Counted from the first letter of the stretch, positions 37,064 through 46,580 are shown. The stretch: DNA of 64,000 bases from Halopiger goleimassiliensis (GCF_000455345.1 NZ_HG315690.1:943742-1007741), one strand, 5' to 3'. The notes: a model not told the origin generated them from the letters alone. Program-made: numbers and translations.

Positions 37064-37387
37064 ATGACCCACATCGACGACGATACCGACGAACTGCGGT
37101 CCGTGGCGGTGGGCTCGGTAAGCGGGTTGTTCGAGAACGCCACCTTCCCGGCGACAACCGACGAGGTGCTCCAGGAGTTCGGCGAGACCGAGATCCGATA
37201 CCCGCGTGGTTCCGATTCGCTGCGGGTGATCCTCGAGACCTCGGGCCACGAAACCTACGAGTCCCGCGACGAACTCGAGTTGGCCATCCTGAACGGCGTG
37301 CGGCGTGACGCCGTCGGCCGACCGCGATACAGCGACCGCAGCGACGAAGTCCCGCAGGAACTCGACCGGACCCAGCAGTCGTTCTGA
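37064..37387 (+). CDS. DUF5789/DUF2795-like small protein
   Basis: 107 residues. The core GLFENATFPATTDEVLQEFGETEIRYPRGSDSLRVIL and the end AILNGVRRDAVGRPRYSDRSDEV are the pattern I associate with haloarchaeal DUF5789 proteins; the assignment is from memory. Function unknown. The TATA-like TACTTTGGAC lies about 30 bases before ATG 37064. It begins a same-strand run of conserved haloarchaeal genes up to 39601. Confidence 0.72.
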   Translation: MTHIDDDTDELRSVAVGSVSGLFENATFPATTDEVLQEFGETEIRYPRGSDSLRVILETSGHETYESRDELELAILNGVRRDAVGRPRYSDRSDEVPQELDRTQQSF

Positions 37388-37436
37388 CGGGTCAGCAACC
37401 GCGAACCGGAGACGACAACACCTGGAGAGCACTACT

Positions 37437-38522
37437 ATGGCGACCGCACAACGGGACGCGTTCACGGCCGAGTTGGAACGACTCTACAGCGTCGAGCGAA
37501 CCCTCGAGACGCAACTCGAGGTCGTAGCCGGCGACGTCTCGATCGACACCCTCGACGGCGTACAGATCGGCGACTGCCGGGAACGACTGTACGAGCGCAT
37601 CGAGACCCATCGCGAGGAGACGACGACACACCGCGAGCGTCTCGAGGCGGTCTTCGAAACCACGGAGATCGAGCCGTCCGCGGGCGACGTTCCGGCGCTC
37701 GAGGGCTGGATCGCCGACAAGGAGCAGTTCAACAACGTGGTCCTCAACGACGCCCTCCGACCGCCGTACTACCTCGCCGCGGCGGCGAAACTCGAGGAAC
37801 TCGAGCGCTCGGCCTACGGGGGCGCGATCACCCTCGTCGAGGGGCTCGTCGCCGACGGCGACCTCCCCACGGCCGAGGGGGCGGACGCGGACGACGTCCT
37901 CGAGACGCTCGAGGCCAGTTACGAAGACGAAGTCGCGATGCTGGAAGATCTGGCCGACCTCGCCGGCGGCGACCCCATCGCGTCGTTACTCGAGGAAAGC
38001 GACGTCGGGCCGAGCGGGCGTCCCGCGCTCGATCGGTCGGGAGGGCACACGCAGTCGATCAACGTCGAGACCGTAGACGATCTGTTCGTCTACCAGCTTT
38101 CGAACGCGTTCTACGTCGAGGACGAACTCGTGGAGTTCTACGACGAGCTGGCCGCGAACGTCGGCGACGACCACGCGGAGATCCTGGCCGACCGACGGGA
38201 TCACGCCCGAACGCGTCGGGACCGCCTCGAGACCGTCTTCGACGCGCTCGGATCGCGGCCGGCGACGAGCCGCAACCATACGATCGACGGCGTGATCGAG
38301 GACGGCCGGTCTCGCGTCGAGAGCGCCCCGGACGACCGATCCGATCGCCTCGCCCTCGAGACGGCGCTCACGATCGAACGGCTCCAGCAGCGGTGTTACG
38401 ACGAGTTGCACCTGCTCGGGAGCCACATCGACTACGCTGGGAGTGTCCTCGAGGACCTCGAGGCGACCGCCGACGAACAGCGGGAAATCGTCGACCGACT
38501 CGAGGACCGCGTTCGGAACTGA
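37437..38522 (+). CDS. Tandem DUF892 (YciE/YciF ferritin-like) protein
   Basis: 361 residues made of two related helical halves: residues 1-150 (LERLYSVERTLETQLEVVAGDV, a long helix pair) and 205-361 (VDDLFVYQLSNAFYVEDELVEFYDELAANVG). Each resembles the DUF892 ferritin-like bundle, with repeated Glu-x2-His-type positions (for example EIETHREETTTHRERLE and DDHAEILADRRDHARTRRDRLE). Single-domain relatives are stress-induced in bacteria; some may bind di-iron. An RBS-like GGAG sits 8 bases before ATG 37437. It lies 49 bases after the DUF5789-like gene. Confidence 0.8.
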   Translation: MATAQRDAFTAELERLYSVERTLETQLEVVAGDVSIDTLDGVQIGDCRERLYERIETHREETTTHRERLEAVFETTEIEPSAGDVPALEGWIADKEQFNNVVLNDALRPPYYLAAAAKLEELERSAYGGAITLVEGLVADGDLPTAEGADADDVLETLEASYEDEVAMLEDLADLAGGDPIASLLEESDVGPSGRPALDRSGGHTQSINVETVDDLFVYQLSNAFYVEDELVEFYDELAANVGDDHAEILADRRDHARTRRDRLETVFDALGSRPATSRNHTIDGVIEDGRSRVESAPDDRSDRLALETALTIERLQQRCYDELHLLGSHIDYAGSVLEDLEATADEQREIVDRLEDRVRN

Positions 38523-38601
38523 CTCCCAACGGCCGGTTAGGCGACAGCGGGTCGCGTTCACGCACCGCATTCTTATTAGGGGTGGTGTGGACGGGCGGCG
38601 T

Positions 38602-39165
38602 ATGTCCGACGGATCGACATCGGAACGCATCGCACAGCGGCGACGGAACGCGGTCGATCCGGAGACGTTCCTGCTCGAGGCCGGGTGTATCGAACCGACC
38701 GACGACGAGGAGGGGCTCCGGTTCACGCCGTCGTTCGCTGAGCGGGTCGACACGCGGCTCGAGGGGGTTCGATCGGCAGGCGTCGGAGCGGCGGACGTGG
38801 CGGCGATCTTCGGCGTTCCCGAAGGTGACGTCGCGGACGCCGATCGGTCCTACCCGGCGTTTCGGATCGAACACACCGTCAGAAGTTGGCCCGCCGAGGG
38901 CGCGGTCGAACTCGACGTCGCCGTCGATCGGGCGCTCCGGGAGACGACCGACGACTGGGAGACCGTCCCGCCGCGCCAGCGCTACCGGATCCTCCAGTCG
39001 CTGCGGTCGTTCCAGGACCGATGTCTGTTCTGTGACGGCGAGATCTCGCTGCGGGACGAGACCGTCGACTCCTGCTGTAGCGACGTCGAGGTCGTGACGA
39101 TCGAGTGCCGGGACTGCGGGCGACGGTTCCTGGAGTTCAGTCCCGGTTCGGTTCCGGGGACCTGA
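38602..39165 (+). CDS. Haloarchaeal protein with C-terminal zinc-ribbon cysteines
   Basis: 187 residues. The N-terminal part (residues 1-130) is helical with no recognised fold. The C-terminal 50 residues carry cysteines in CLFCDG, SCCSDVEVVTIECRDCGRRF, an arrangement that binds one zinc as a ribbon. This may be a nucleic-acid or protein adaptor; function unknown. The TATA-like TTCTTATTAGG lies about 28 bases before ATG 38602, so it is leaderless. A membrane protein gene starts 10 bases after its stop and is probably co-transcribed. Confidence 0.7.
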   Translation: MSDGSTSERIAQRRRNAVDPETFLLEAGCIEPTDDEEGLRFTPSFAERVDTRLEGVRSAGVGAADVAAIFGVPEGDVADADRSYPAFRIEHTVRSWPAEGAVELDVAVDRALRETTDDWETVPPRQRYRILQSLRSFQDRCLFCDGEISLRDETVDSCCSDVEVVTIECRDCGRRFLEFSPGSVPGT

Positions 39166-39175
39166 CAGCCGACAG

Positions 39176-39601
39176 ATGTCGAGTTCGACCCTCCTCGAGC
39201 GGGTTCGTGGGTCCGCGTTCGGTCCCGAGCGATTTCGTGGGTTCGTATCCGTCCTCGAACGGTACCGTCGACCCGCCTACACCGGCGAGAACCGCTGTCT
39301 GCCGTGTACCGTCGCCAACGTCGCGATCGGCGCGCTGGTGGCCGTCGCTATCACCGTTCTGGGACGCCGATTCGTCGACACCACCGCAGCGGTCGCGCTC
39401 GGCGCGCTCACGCTGGTCGGCTCCCTGTTCGCGATCGCGCTTCGAGGGTATCTCGTCCCGGGCACGCCCCGTCTCACGGAGCGGTATCTTCCCGACGGGA
39501 TCCGACGGCGGTTCCACGACCGCCCGCAGGGCATCGACGACGAGAGCCTCGCGCTGGCGATGGAGGGCGTCGGTGCCAGCCGCGGTCGCTCCCGGAACTA
39601 A
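39176..39601 (+). CDS. Two-helix membrane protein with CLPC motif
   Basis: 141 residues. After a soluble 40-residue N-terminus comes the dicysteine CLPCTV (about residues 42-47) and then two helices (about 48-65 and 75-92), followed by an Arg-rich amphipathic C-terminus. No family recognised. It starts 10 bases after the zinc-ribbon gene, which suggests an operon, and its stop overlaps the convergent ABC ATPase stop by 4 bases. Confidence 0.68.
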   Translation: MSSSTLLERVRGSAFGPERFRGFVSVLERYRRPAYTGENRCLPCTVANVAIGALVAVAITVLGRRFVDTTAAVALGALTLVGSLFAIALRGYLVPGTPRLTERYLPDGIRRRFHDRPQGIDDESLALAMEGVGASRGRSRN

Positions 39602-40980
39602 TCGGATTCGCCCCTGGCGACGGGACCGTCGAACTCGTCTCTCGCGTCGGTCTCGAGTAAGTCGCCGGGATCGTACCGCAGGCAGGCGATCTCGTGGGTC
39701 GGCGACTGCTCGTAGTCGGGCGGCACCGTCGTCTCGCACGGCGACGTGAACGCCGCCTCGAGCGCGCGTTCGCACGCCTCGAGCTCCCCCTCGTGTACTC
39801 GGTCGATCGCCTCGTCGACGGCCGATTCGGCCTCGAGATCCCCGAGGTCGGCGGGAATGCCGAACTCGTCGCGGACGTGGGTCGCCAGTTCGGAGCGCGA
39901 GAGCGACTCGACGGCGACGCCCTCCTCCTCGTGGGCGCTCGAGAGCGTCACGAGGTCGTCGACCGCGTCGGCGTCCTGTACCCTGAGTTTGAAATCCAGC
40001 ACCGAGCGCCAGGTGGACTGCTCGAGGTCGATCGACTCGGGCTGAATGACCCGCGGACACCGGGTGTGGAACCGACAGCCCGAGGGCGGATCGATCGGCG
40101 AGGGCACCTGCCCCTCGAGGAAGATCCGGTCGCCTTCCCAGAGCGGATCGGGCTCCGGAATCGCCGACAGCAACGCCTCCGTGTAGGGGTGGTGGGGTTC
40201 GTCGAACACCTCGTCGGTGGTGCCGACCTCGGCGAACTCGCCCAGGTACATGACGGCGATCCGGTCGGAGATGTGCTCGACGACGCTCAGGTCGTGGGCG
40301 ATGAAGACGTACGAGAGGTCGAACTCCTCCTGGAGGTCCTCGAGCAGGTTGAGGATCTGGGCCTGGACGCTGACGTCCAGCGCGCTCACCGGTTCGTCGC
40401 AGACGATCACCTCGGGATCGACCGCCAGCGCGCGTGCGATGCCGATCCGCTGTCGCTGGCCGCCGGAGAACTCGTGTGGATGCCGGTGGGCGTGACTCGG
40501 GCTGAGGCCGACGGTGTCGAGCAGTTCGTAGACCCGGTCGGTGCGGGCCTCTCCCTCGGCGATCCCGTGGATGTCGAGCGGTTCGCCGATGATGTCGCCG
40601 ACCGTCAATCGGGGATTCAGGCTCGAGAACGGGTCCTGGAAGATGTACTGTAGATCCGTTCGCAGGTCCCGGAGCCGACTGTCGGAGAGTCCGGTGAGTT
40701 CGATCGGCTCCCGGCTGTCGTCGCCGCTCTGCGGCCGGTAGTAGACTTTCCCGGCCGTGGGTTCGACGAGTCGCAACATCGCCCGGCCGAGCGTCGTCTT
40801 GCCGCAGCCGCTCTCGCCGACGACGCCGAGCGTTTCGCCGGGGTAGAGCTCGAGGTCGATCCCGTCGACGGCCTGGACGATCTGCGTCCGACCGAGCACG
40901 GTGTCGATCAGGCCGCTCTGTGAGGTGTAGTGTTTCGTCAATCCCTCGGTCCGGAGGATCGGTTCCCCGCGGCTACTCAT
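39598..40980 (-). CDS. Dipeptide/oligopeptide ABC transporter ATPase (OppF/DppF-like) with inserted C-terminal region
   Basis: 460 residues. Walker A is GESGCGKTT near residue 50, the signature FSGGQRQRIGIARAL near 165 and Walker B VIVCDEPVSALD near 188, with an H-loop at VFIAHDLSV. The C-terminal oligopeptide-type cysteine segment begins GCRFHTRCPRV but the remaining cysteines (SPCETTVPPDYEQ, EIACLRY) come more than 100 acidic residues later, so the loop is expanded. It is the last gene of the five-gene operon and overlaps the preceding ATPase by 8 bases. Confidence 0.93.
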   Translation of the reverse strand: MSSRGEPILRTEGLTKHYTSQSGLIDTVLGRTQIVQAVDGIDLELYPGETLGVVGESGCGKTTLGRAMLRLVEPTAGKVYYRPQSGDDSREPIELTGLSDSRLRDLRTDLQYIFQDPFSSLNPRLTVGDIIGEPLDIHGIAEGEARTDRVYELLDTVGLSPSHAHRHPHEFSGGQRQRIGIARALAVDPEVIVCDEPVSALDVSVQAQILNLLEDLQEEFDLSYVFIAHDLSVVEHISDRIAVMYLGEFAEVGTTDEVFDEPHHPYTEALLSAIPEPDPLWEGDRIFLEGQVPSPIDPPSGCRFHTRCPRVIQPESIDLEQSTWRSVLDFKLRVQDADAVDDLVTLSSAHEEEGVAVESLSRSELATHVRDEFGIPADLGDLEAESAVDEAIDRVHEGELEACERALEAAFTSPCETTVPPDYEQSPTHEIACLRYDPGDLLETDARDEFDGPVARGESD

Positions 40981-42028
40981 GGCTACCACCCGGAACCGGG
41001 TCGTCCGTCTCGCCCTCGACCGAGACCTGGAAGTCGAGGCCGTACGTGAGGTCGCCGGTGTACTCGAGACACCGCGCCGACCGCTCGGAGGCGTCGGCGT
41101 CCTCGTCGGGCGGGGCCAGCGGCGGGTGCTTCCGCTTGCAGACGTCCTCCGCGTACGGACACCGCGGATGGAACCGACAGCCCGAGGGTACCTCGGCCTC
41201 GTCGGGCATCGACCCCGGAATCGTCCGCAGCCGTTCGCGGTCGTCGCCGACCCGGGGAATCGAACTCATCAGGCCGACGGTGTAGGGGTGTTTGGGATCG
41301 TAGTAGAGCTGTTCGACCGACGCTTTCTCGACCGCCTCGCCGGCGTACATCACCATCACCCGGTCGCAGAGTTCGGCGACGACGCCGAGATCGTGGGTGA
41401 TCAACTGGACGGCGGTGTCGAACTCGTCGGTGAGGTCCTCGAGCAGGTCGAGGATCTTCGCCTCCGTCGTGACGTCGAGCGCGGTCGTCGGCTCGTCGGC
41501 GATCAACACGTCCGGATCGCACGACAGCGCCATCGCGATCACCGCGCGCTGTTGCATCCCGCCGGAGAACTCGTGAGGGTAATCCGAGTAGCGGCTTTCG
41601 GCGTCCGGAATGCCCACCTGGTCGAGCAGTTCGATCGCCCGCGTTCTGGCGGCCGCGTCGTCGTAGTCGAGGTGGTGTCTGATCGCCTCGGCGATCTGTT
41701 CGCCGATCGTGTAGACCGGGTTCAGCGCCGTCTGGGCGTCCTGGAAGATCATCGCAATCCGGTTGCCCCGGATCCGCCGAACTTCGGTCTCGCTCATCTC
41801 GAGTATGTCCTCGCCATCCAGCAGGATCTCGCCGCTCTCGATGCGTCCGGGGCTCTCGATGAGGCGCAACAGCGACAGCGCCGTTACGCTCTTGCCGGCC
41901 CCGCTCTCGCCGACGACGCCGAACTTCTCGCCGCGCTCGATCGTGTACGAGAGGTCGTCGACCGCCGTGACGACGCCCTCCGGCGTGTAGAACGAGACCG
42001 TCAGATCGGAGACTTCGAGCAGGGCCAT
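40973..42028 (-). CDS. Dipeptide/oligopeptide ABC transporter ATPase (OppD/DppD-like)
   Basis: 351 residues. Walker A is GESGAGKSV near residue 38, the ABC signature SGGMQQRAVIAMAL near 153 and Walker B VLIADEPTTALD near 175. The C-terminus has the complete oligopeptide cysteine cluster GCRFHPRCPYAEDVC...RCLEY, an iron-sulfur-type motif found in OppD/DppD. It drives import with the DppF-like subunit encoded downstream. Its ATG overlaps the preceding permease stop by one base. Confidence 0.94.
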   Translation of the reverse strand: MALLEVSDLTVSFYTPEGVVTAVDDLSYTIERGEKFGVVGESGAGKSVTALSLLRLIESPGRIESGEILLDGEDILEMSETEVRRIRGNRIAMIFQDAQTALNPVYTIGEQIAEAIRHHLDYDDAAARTRAIELLDQVGIPDAESRYSDYPHEFSGGMQQRAVIAMALSCDPDVLIADEPTTALDVTTEAKILDLLEDLTDEFDTAVQLITHDLGVVAELCDRVMVMYAGEAVEKASVEQLYYDPKHPYTVGLMSSIPRVGDDRERLRTIPGSMPDEAEVPSGCRFHPRCPYAEDVCKRKHPPLAPPDEDADASERSARCLEYTGDLTYGLDFQVSVEGETDDPVPGGSHE

Positions 42029-43047
42029 CAGCCGCCACCTCCGGGCGTGACGTCGTCGACCTGGGCGTCGAGCGCGTCGTTGACGGCGTCACCGATCATG
42101 TTCATCGACATGACGAATATGAAGATCATCAGCCCCGGGAAGACGGTCGCCCACCAGTACCAGTCGCCGCCCTCGCCCGTCGCGAGCGTGTCGGCCTCGG
42201 CGTCGAGGATCGTCCCCCACTCGGGGGTGCCGGGATCGAACCCGAGCCCCAGGAAGCCCAGTGCCGCGACGCCGATGACGACGGTACCGATGCTGAGCGT
42301 CGCCTGGACGATGACCGGCGCGATGGCGTTCGGGACGACGTGGCGGAACAGCACCGTCCGATCCCGCGCGCCGAGGGCCTTCGCCGCCAGCACGTACTCG
42401 TTTTGCTTGACCTTCAGGATCTCCCCCCGGATGATGCGCGCGTATGTCGCCCAGCCCACGAGCGCGAACGCGCCCACGAGCGGCCAGAAGCCGCCCCCGA
42501 ACAGGGCGACGAGGATCAACGCGAGCACGAGCGAGGGGAACGCGAAGACGACGTCGAGCAGGCGCATCATGACGGCGTCGGTGCGTCCGCCGAAGTAGCC
42601 GGAGATGCCGCCGTAGACGACGCCCCACGTCGCCGCGATGGCCGTGACGATCAGCCCGATCGAGATGCTGTACCGTCCGCCGGTGATCACGCGGGAGAAC
42701 ATGTCGCGGCCGAGGCGATCCGTCCCCATCGGGTGACTCAACGACGGCGACCCGTACCGGGGGCCGACGCCCGTCGCGACCGGATCGTACGGCACGATCG
42801 AGAACGGCTGGACGGTCACGCCGGCGATGGAGATCGGCCGCGAAAACAGTGCCGCGACCGTGAGGACGACGACCACCGTCGCCCCCAGCAACGCCAGGCG
42901 GTTGCGGACGAGGCTCGCGCCGATCTTTCGCCAGAGGCGCGTGACCTCCTCGCCCTCCCGTTCGCTCCAGACCACCGCCGACTCCTGGTCCTCGATGCGA
43001 TCGGTTTCGAACCCCGAAATCCGAATGCGGCCTCGTTCTGTGGACAT
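42028..43047 (-). CDS. Dipeptide/oligopeptide ABC transporter permease (DppC/OppC-like)
   Basis: 339 residues. A 35-residue cytoplasmic N-terminus is followed by six membrane helices and the EAA-type loop ILKVKQNEYVLAAKALGARDRTVLFRHVVPNAIAPV, which docks the ATPase. The HPMGTDRLGRDMFSRV segment is the DppC signature. It forms the inner half of the peptide channel with the DppB-like permease encoded 6 bases upstream. Confidence 0.94.
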   Translation of the reverse strand: MSTERGRIRISGFETDRIEDQESAVVWSEREGEEVTRLWRKIGASLVRNRLALLGATVVVVLTVAALFSRPISIAGVTVQPFSIVPYDPVATGVGPRYGSPSLSHPMGTDRLGRDMFSRVITGGRYSISIGLIVTAIAATWGVVYGGISGYFGGRTDAVMMRLLDVVFAFPSLVLALILVALFGGGFWPLVGAFALVGWATYARIIRGEILKVKQNEYVLAAKALGARDRTVLFRHVVPNAIAPVIVQATLSIGTVVIGVAALGFLGLGFDPGTPEWGTILDAEADTLATGEGGDWYWWATVFPGLMIFIFVMSMNMIGDAVNDALDAQVDDVTPGGGG

Positions 43048-43053
43048 GTCTGA

Positions 43054-44010
43054 TCAGTATTCGTCCCGAATTCGTGGATCGAGTATCGCGTAGACGATGT
43101 CGGCGAGCAGGTTCGCGACGACGATGAAAAAGCCCGTCAGCAGTGTGATCCCCAGGATGAGGTTGATCTCCCGGAGGTGGATCGCCTGGACCAACTCGAG
43201 TCCGAGTCCCGGCCAGCCGAACACCGTCTCGACGACGACCGAGCCGGAGATGAGACTCGCGACCAGGAACGCGGCGACCGTCGTGACCGAGATCAGCGAG
43301 TTCCGGAGGACGTGTTTCAGCAGGACCGTCCGCTCGGGCAGCCCCTTCGCGCGGGCCGCGGTGACGTACTCCTTGTTCAACTCCTCGGCCATCGACGTGC
43401 GCATGATCCGCATCATGTTCGCCGACGCCGCCGTCCCGATCGTCACCCCCGGCAGGATCAACCACCACAGCATCTCCGGGGAGAGCAACCCGGTCTGGGG
43501 ATCGAGCGTCGGGAACCAGTCCAGCGAGACGGCAAAGACCGCCATCAGCATCAGCCCGAGCCAGAAGTTGGGGATCGAGATGCCTGAGAGGGCGACGAAC
43601 CGGCTCACGTCGTCGCCCAGGTCGTCCTTGTTCGCCGCGGCGTAGATGCCACCCGGGATGGCGATCACGATCGCGAACAGCCAGCCGAACACGGCGAGGG
43701 CAAGCGTCTCCGGGAGTCGGGCCGCGATGACCGCGCCGGCGTCGCGGCCGGTCGAGTACACCTCGCCGAAGTCGCCGGCCAACGCGTCCCGCATCCAGTC
43801 GAGGTACTGCACCCAGATCGGTTGATCCAGCCCGAACTCGCGGCGCAACCGTGCCCCTTCCTGGGGCGGGACGTTCGGATTCGCCCCGATCAACTGATCG
43901 ACCACGTCGCCGGGCGCGACGTGCATGAGCGAGAACGTGATCACGGAGACGCCAAACAGGACTGGAACCGCGGCGAGCAGCCGTTTGAGGACGAATCGTT
44001 GGAGACTCAT
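43054..44010 (-). CDS. Dipeptide/oligopeptide ABC transporter permease (DppB/OppB-like)
   Basis: 318 residues, six membrane helices, starting MSLQRFVLKRLLAAVPVLFGVS, a standard DppB beginning. The coupling loop NKEYVTAARAKGLPERTVLLKHVLRNSLISV near residue 205 contacts the ATPases. Together with the next permease it makes the membrane channel. It follows the binding-protein gene after 25 bases. Confidence 0.94.
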   Translation of the reverse strand: MSLQRFVLKRLLAAVPVLFGVSVITFSLMHVAPGDVVDQLIGANPNVPPQEGARLRREFGLDQPIWVQYLDWMRDALAGDFGEVYSTGRDAGAVIAARLPETLALAVFGWLFAIVIAIPGGIYAAANKDDLGDDVSRFVALSGISIPNFWLGLMLMAVFAVSLDWFPTLDPQTGLLSPEMLWWLILPGVTIGTAASANMMRIMRTSMAEELNKEYVTAARAKGLPERTVLLKHVLRNSLISVTTVAAFLVASLISGSVVVETVFGWPGLGLELVQAIHLREINLILGITLLTGFFIVVANLLADIVYAILDPRIRDEY

Positions 44011-44035
44011 ACGTGTGCGAGTTCGTCGCGTCGGC

Positions 44036-46060
44036 TCACCGGTCCAGATAGATGATCTGCTCGTCGGTCGGACTGTACAGCGCGTAACTCAGGATCGCCT
44101 GTGTCTGGGGGTGGACGTTGAACCCGACCACGTCGTCGTTGGCCGTCCCCGTATTCAGCGAGTAGTCGACGATCGTGTTCGCGGACAGGTCGGTGAGTTC
44201 CGGCCACAGTTCGTCGTAGCGCTGTCGGCGGGTGTCCTCGTCCTCGGCGACGTCCGTGGCGAACCGGCAACTCCGCAGTAGATCGATGAACTCCTCCGGG
44301 AACGTGCCCTCGGGGAAGAAGAAATTACAGCAGCCGTTCCAGTTGTCCGGATCGTGGATCGTCTCCGGATACCCGTGGGGCTCCGGCGTCCCCGCGAGAC
44401 CGATAACTGCGGCAGCGTTGTCCTCGGCGTAATCGTGGCGCGCCCCGTCGGTGTACAGTTCCGGCGTCCAGTCGCCGAGCGCGGCCGGCGTCTCGAGTTC
44501 CGCCTCGAACAGCCCGCTGGCGTTCAGTTCCTCGACGACCAGTTGCATCTTGTCGATCCGCTCGTCGTCGTCGGAGTTCGTCCTGATGATGACGTCGATC
44601 GGTGCCTCGAGACTCGACTCCTCGACGAGCTGTTCGGCCCGTTCGACGTCGGGCTCGACGGGGTAGGCCCACTCCTCGTCGAAGAGGTCTTCGTAGTCGC
44701 CGGCAGTCCCGAGATCGGCCGCCGGTTCCGGGAACGGAACGCGGGCCGGATCAGCCCACCCCTGTTCGACGAAATCCACGATCTGCTGGCGCGGGACGAG
44801 CGCGTTGACGGCCTGTCGGATCTCGCGTTCGGCGAACGCGCCGCCGGTTTCGGTCTCGGCGACCGGGAACTGCATGAACAGGAAGCCGAAGGCCTCCGTC
44901 GCGGAGACGACGTAGTTGTCCGAGTCGTAGAAGCTGTTGCGTGCGTCCGAGGGGAGTTCGTACGCGATGTCGACGTCGCCGTCCTCGAGCGCGGCGCTTC
45001 GCTGGACGGACTCGTCGACGAACCGGATGTTGATCTCGTCGATCACCGGCCCCTCCGGGAACTCGTCGGGTCCGTCCCACCACGGGATGTTGTCGAGGCC
45101 GACCTCCTCGACCCAGTAGGTGTCGGTCCGCTCGAGCAGCAGTCGCGACCCCTCCTCGAAGTCCGCGACCTCGTAGGGACCGGTCCCGATCGGAACCATC
45201 TCCTCGTCGTCCCGGGGATCGAGGTCGCCGGCCGGCACGTCGAAGTGATCCGAGGGGTACAGTAGGAACGGCGGAATCTCGACGAACGCCGCGGCGTCGG
45301 GCAACTGGGAGTACAGTTCGTAGGTGTAGCCATCCGGTCCGTCGGGGGCCTCCGCGTGCAGGAAACTGTCGAACAGTTGCCCCTCGTTGTCGGAACCGAC
45401 GTATCGGTCGTAGGAGCCGAGGACGTTCTCGGCGGTGAGTTCCTCGCCGTTGTGGAACTCGATGCCCTCGTGAAGGCGACCTTCGACCATGGTCCCGAAG
45501 ACGCCGTCGTCGACGGCGTCGCCGGCCTCCTCCCGCGTCAACACCCGGACCGTATCGCCCGCCTCCGCGGGCATGTCCTCCGGGTGGCGCATCATGACGA
45601 GGTTGTTCTCGTCTTCCAGTTCGAAGAACGGGTAACCGTCCTCCGCGTCGACCGCCTCCATCTCGACCATGTACTCCTCGTAGTCGAGCACGTCCACGTC
45701 GTTGGCCTCCGTGGCTTCGTGTTCCACGGCCATCCACGGCAGGTACTCGCCGTCGCTGCTGACGGTTATCAGCCCGTCGTAGACGGCTTCGAACACCACC
45801 GAGTCCTCGGCGGCGGTACTCTGGGCCTGGTCGTAGTCGGAGATGCTGTTTCGCGGAATCGCGAACTCGAGCCGACCACCCTCCTGAATGTTACCGTACT
45901 CGACGTCGTTTCGTTCCAGTGCAGCACTGACGTCGACTGCTTCGTCGTCGCTTTCGTCACCCATACAGCCGGCGGCACCGATCACCCCGGCCGCCGCGAT
46001 ACCCTGAAGGAGCCGTCGTCGATCGAGAGTCGGTTCACGTGTCGTCGTCGGTTCGGACAT
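44036..46060 (-). CDS. ABC transporter substrate-binding lipoprotein (DppA/OppA family)
   Basis: 674 residues, large for the family. It begins MSEPTTTREPTLDRRRLLQ with a twin-arginine motif, a short hydrophobic stretch and a lipobox AAGC near residue 32, so it is a Tat-exported lipoprotein anchored outside the cell. The mature part is SBP_bac_5 type (for example EIRQAVNALVPRQQIVDFVEQG near residue 425). It would bind peptides or another oligomer such as nickel-peptide chelate; ligand not predictable. It leads the five-gene operon. Its ATG is about 150 bases from a TATA-like TATTTTTATG near 46216. Confidence 0.93.
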   Translation of the reverse strand: MSEPTTTREPTLDRRRLLQGIAAAGVIGAAGCMGDESDDEAVDVSAALERNDVEYGNIQEGGRLEFAIPRNSISDYDQAQSTAAEDSVVFEAVYDGLITVSSDGEYLPWMAVEHEATEANDVDVLDYEEYMVEMEAVDAEDGYPFFELEDENNLVMMRHPEDMPAEAGDTVRVLTREEAGDAVDDGVFGTMVEGRLHEGIEFHNGEELTAENVLGSYDRYVGSDNEGQLFDSFLHAEAPDGPDGYTYELYSQLPDAAAFVEIPPFLLYPSDHFDVPAGDLDPRDDEEMVPIGTGPYEVADFEEGSRLLLERTDTYWVEEVGLDNIPWWDGPDEFPEGPVIDEINIRFVDESVQRSAALEDGDVDIAYELPSDARNSFYDSDNYVVSATEAFGFLFMQFPVAETETGGAFAEREIRQAVNALVPRQQIVDFVEQGWADPARVPFPEPAADLGTAGDYEDLFDEEWAYPVEPDVERAEQLVEESSLEAPIDVIIRTNSDDDERIDKMQLVVEELNASGLFEAELETPAALGDWTPELYTDGARHDYAEDNAAAVIGLAGTPEPHGYPETIHDPDNWNGCCNFFFPEGTFPEEFIDLLRSCRFATDVAEDEDTRRQRYDELWPELTDLSANTIVDYSLNTGTANDDVVGFNVHPQTQAILSYALYSPTDEQIIYLDR

Positions 46061-46580
46061 TGTAATCGGTGTTCGCGTTCGGAGTGCCGGTCGCTCGCGG
46101 CGGCGAGACGGGCTCGCGGCGGAACGATCGGCAGTCACGGATAGTGTTCGTGTGTTCCATACCACCACAGCACATTTCCCAACGGTGCGGGAACACCACA
46201 AGGAGCCACAAAGGTATTTTTATGATACGTCCGAAAATACATGAAAGGACGAATAATTGTTGAGTTCATTCGGGAATCTCGTTCCACAAATGCATGCATC
46301 CGTCCGAATTTCTGCCCGCTATCGGGCGGAAATCGGCATTCCATAGCGCCGGTTCGAACCTCGAGGCCGGACGTCACGGCGTCCTGGTACGTCCTCCGTA
46401 CCGGACGGTCGGCGCTGCCTACCAGTCGAACCGGTGGTCGTACGGCGGATGGAACCGATCGGTAGCCGATCCCTGGCCAGCCACCCGTCCGCTCGTCGGT
46501 GAGTGTCGTCCGGCGGGACTCCGATCGCCATCGCCGAACCGTCCCCCACCTTTTAGCTCCCCGGTGTGGTGTAGTGTCGC
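46061..46580. other. Divergent intergenic region with A/T-rich promoters
   Basis: No convincing gene. Bases 46205-46275 are unusually A/T-rich and hold TATA-like elements in both directions, the probable start of the ABC operon (leader about 130-150 bases) on the minus strand. A second element, ACCTTTTAGC at about 46548-46557, sits 25-30 bases before the plus-strand gene at 46581. The palindrome GGTTCGAACC at 46352-46361 is not part of a tRNA. Confidence 0.5.

Noticed and set aside
37437-38522. Assignment to true ferritin/Dps
   Set aside because: It lacks the conserved di-iron residue spacing of ferritins in a single bundle; the two related halves fit DUF892 better.
40979-42598. 539-codon plus-strand frame across ABC transporter genes
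   Set aside because: It crosses the boundary of two real, overlapping minus-strand genes and contains no domain signal.
46352-46361. GGTTCGAACC as part of a tRNA T-loop
   Set aside because: It is a simple palindrome without any adjoining tRNA arms.
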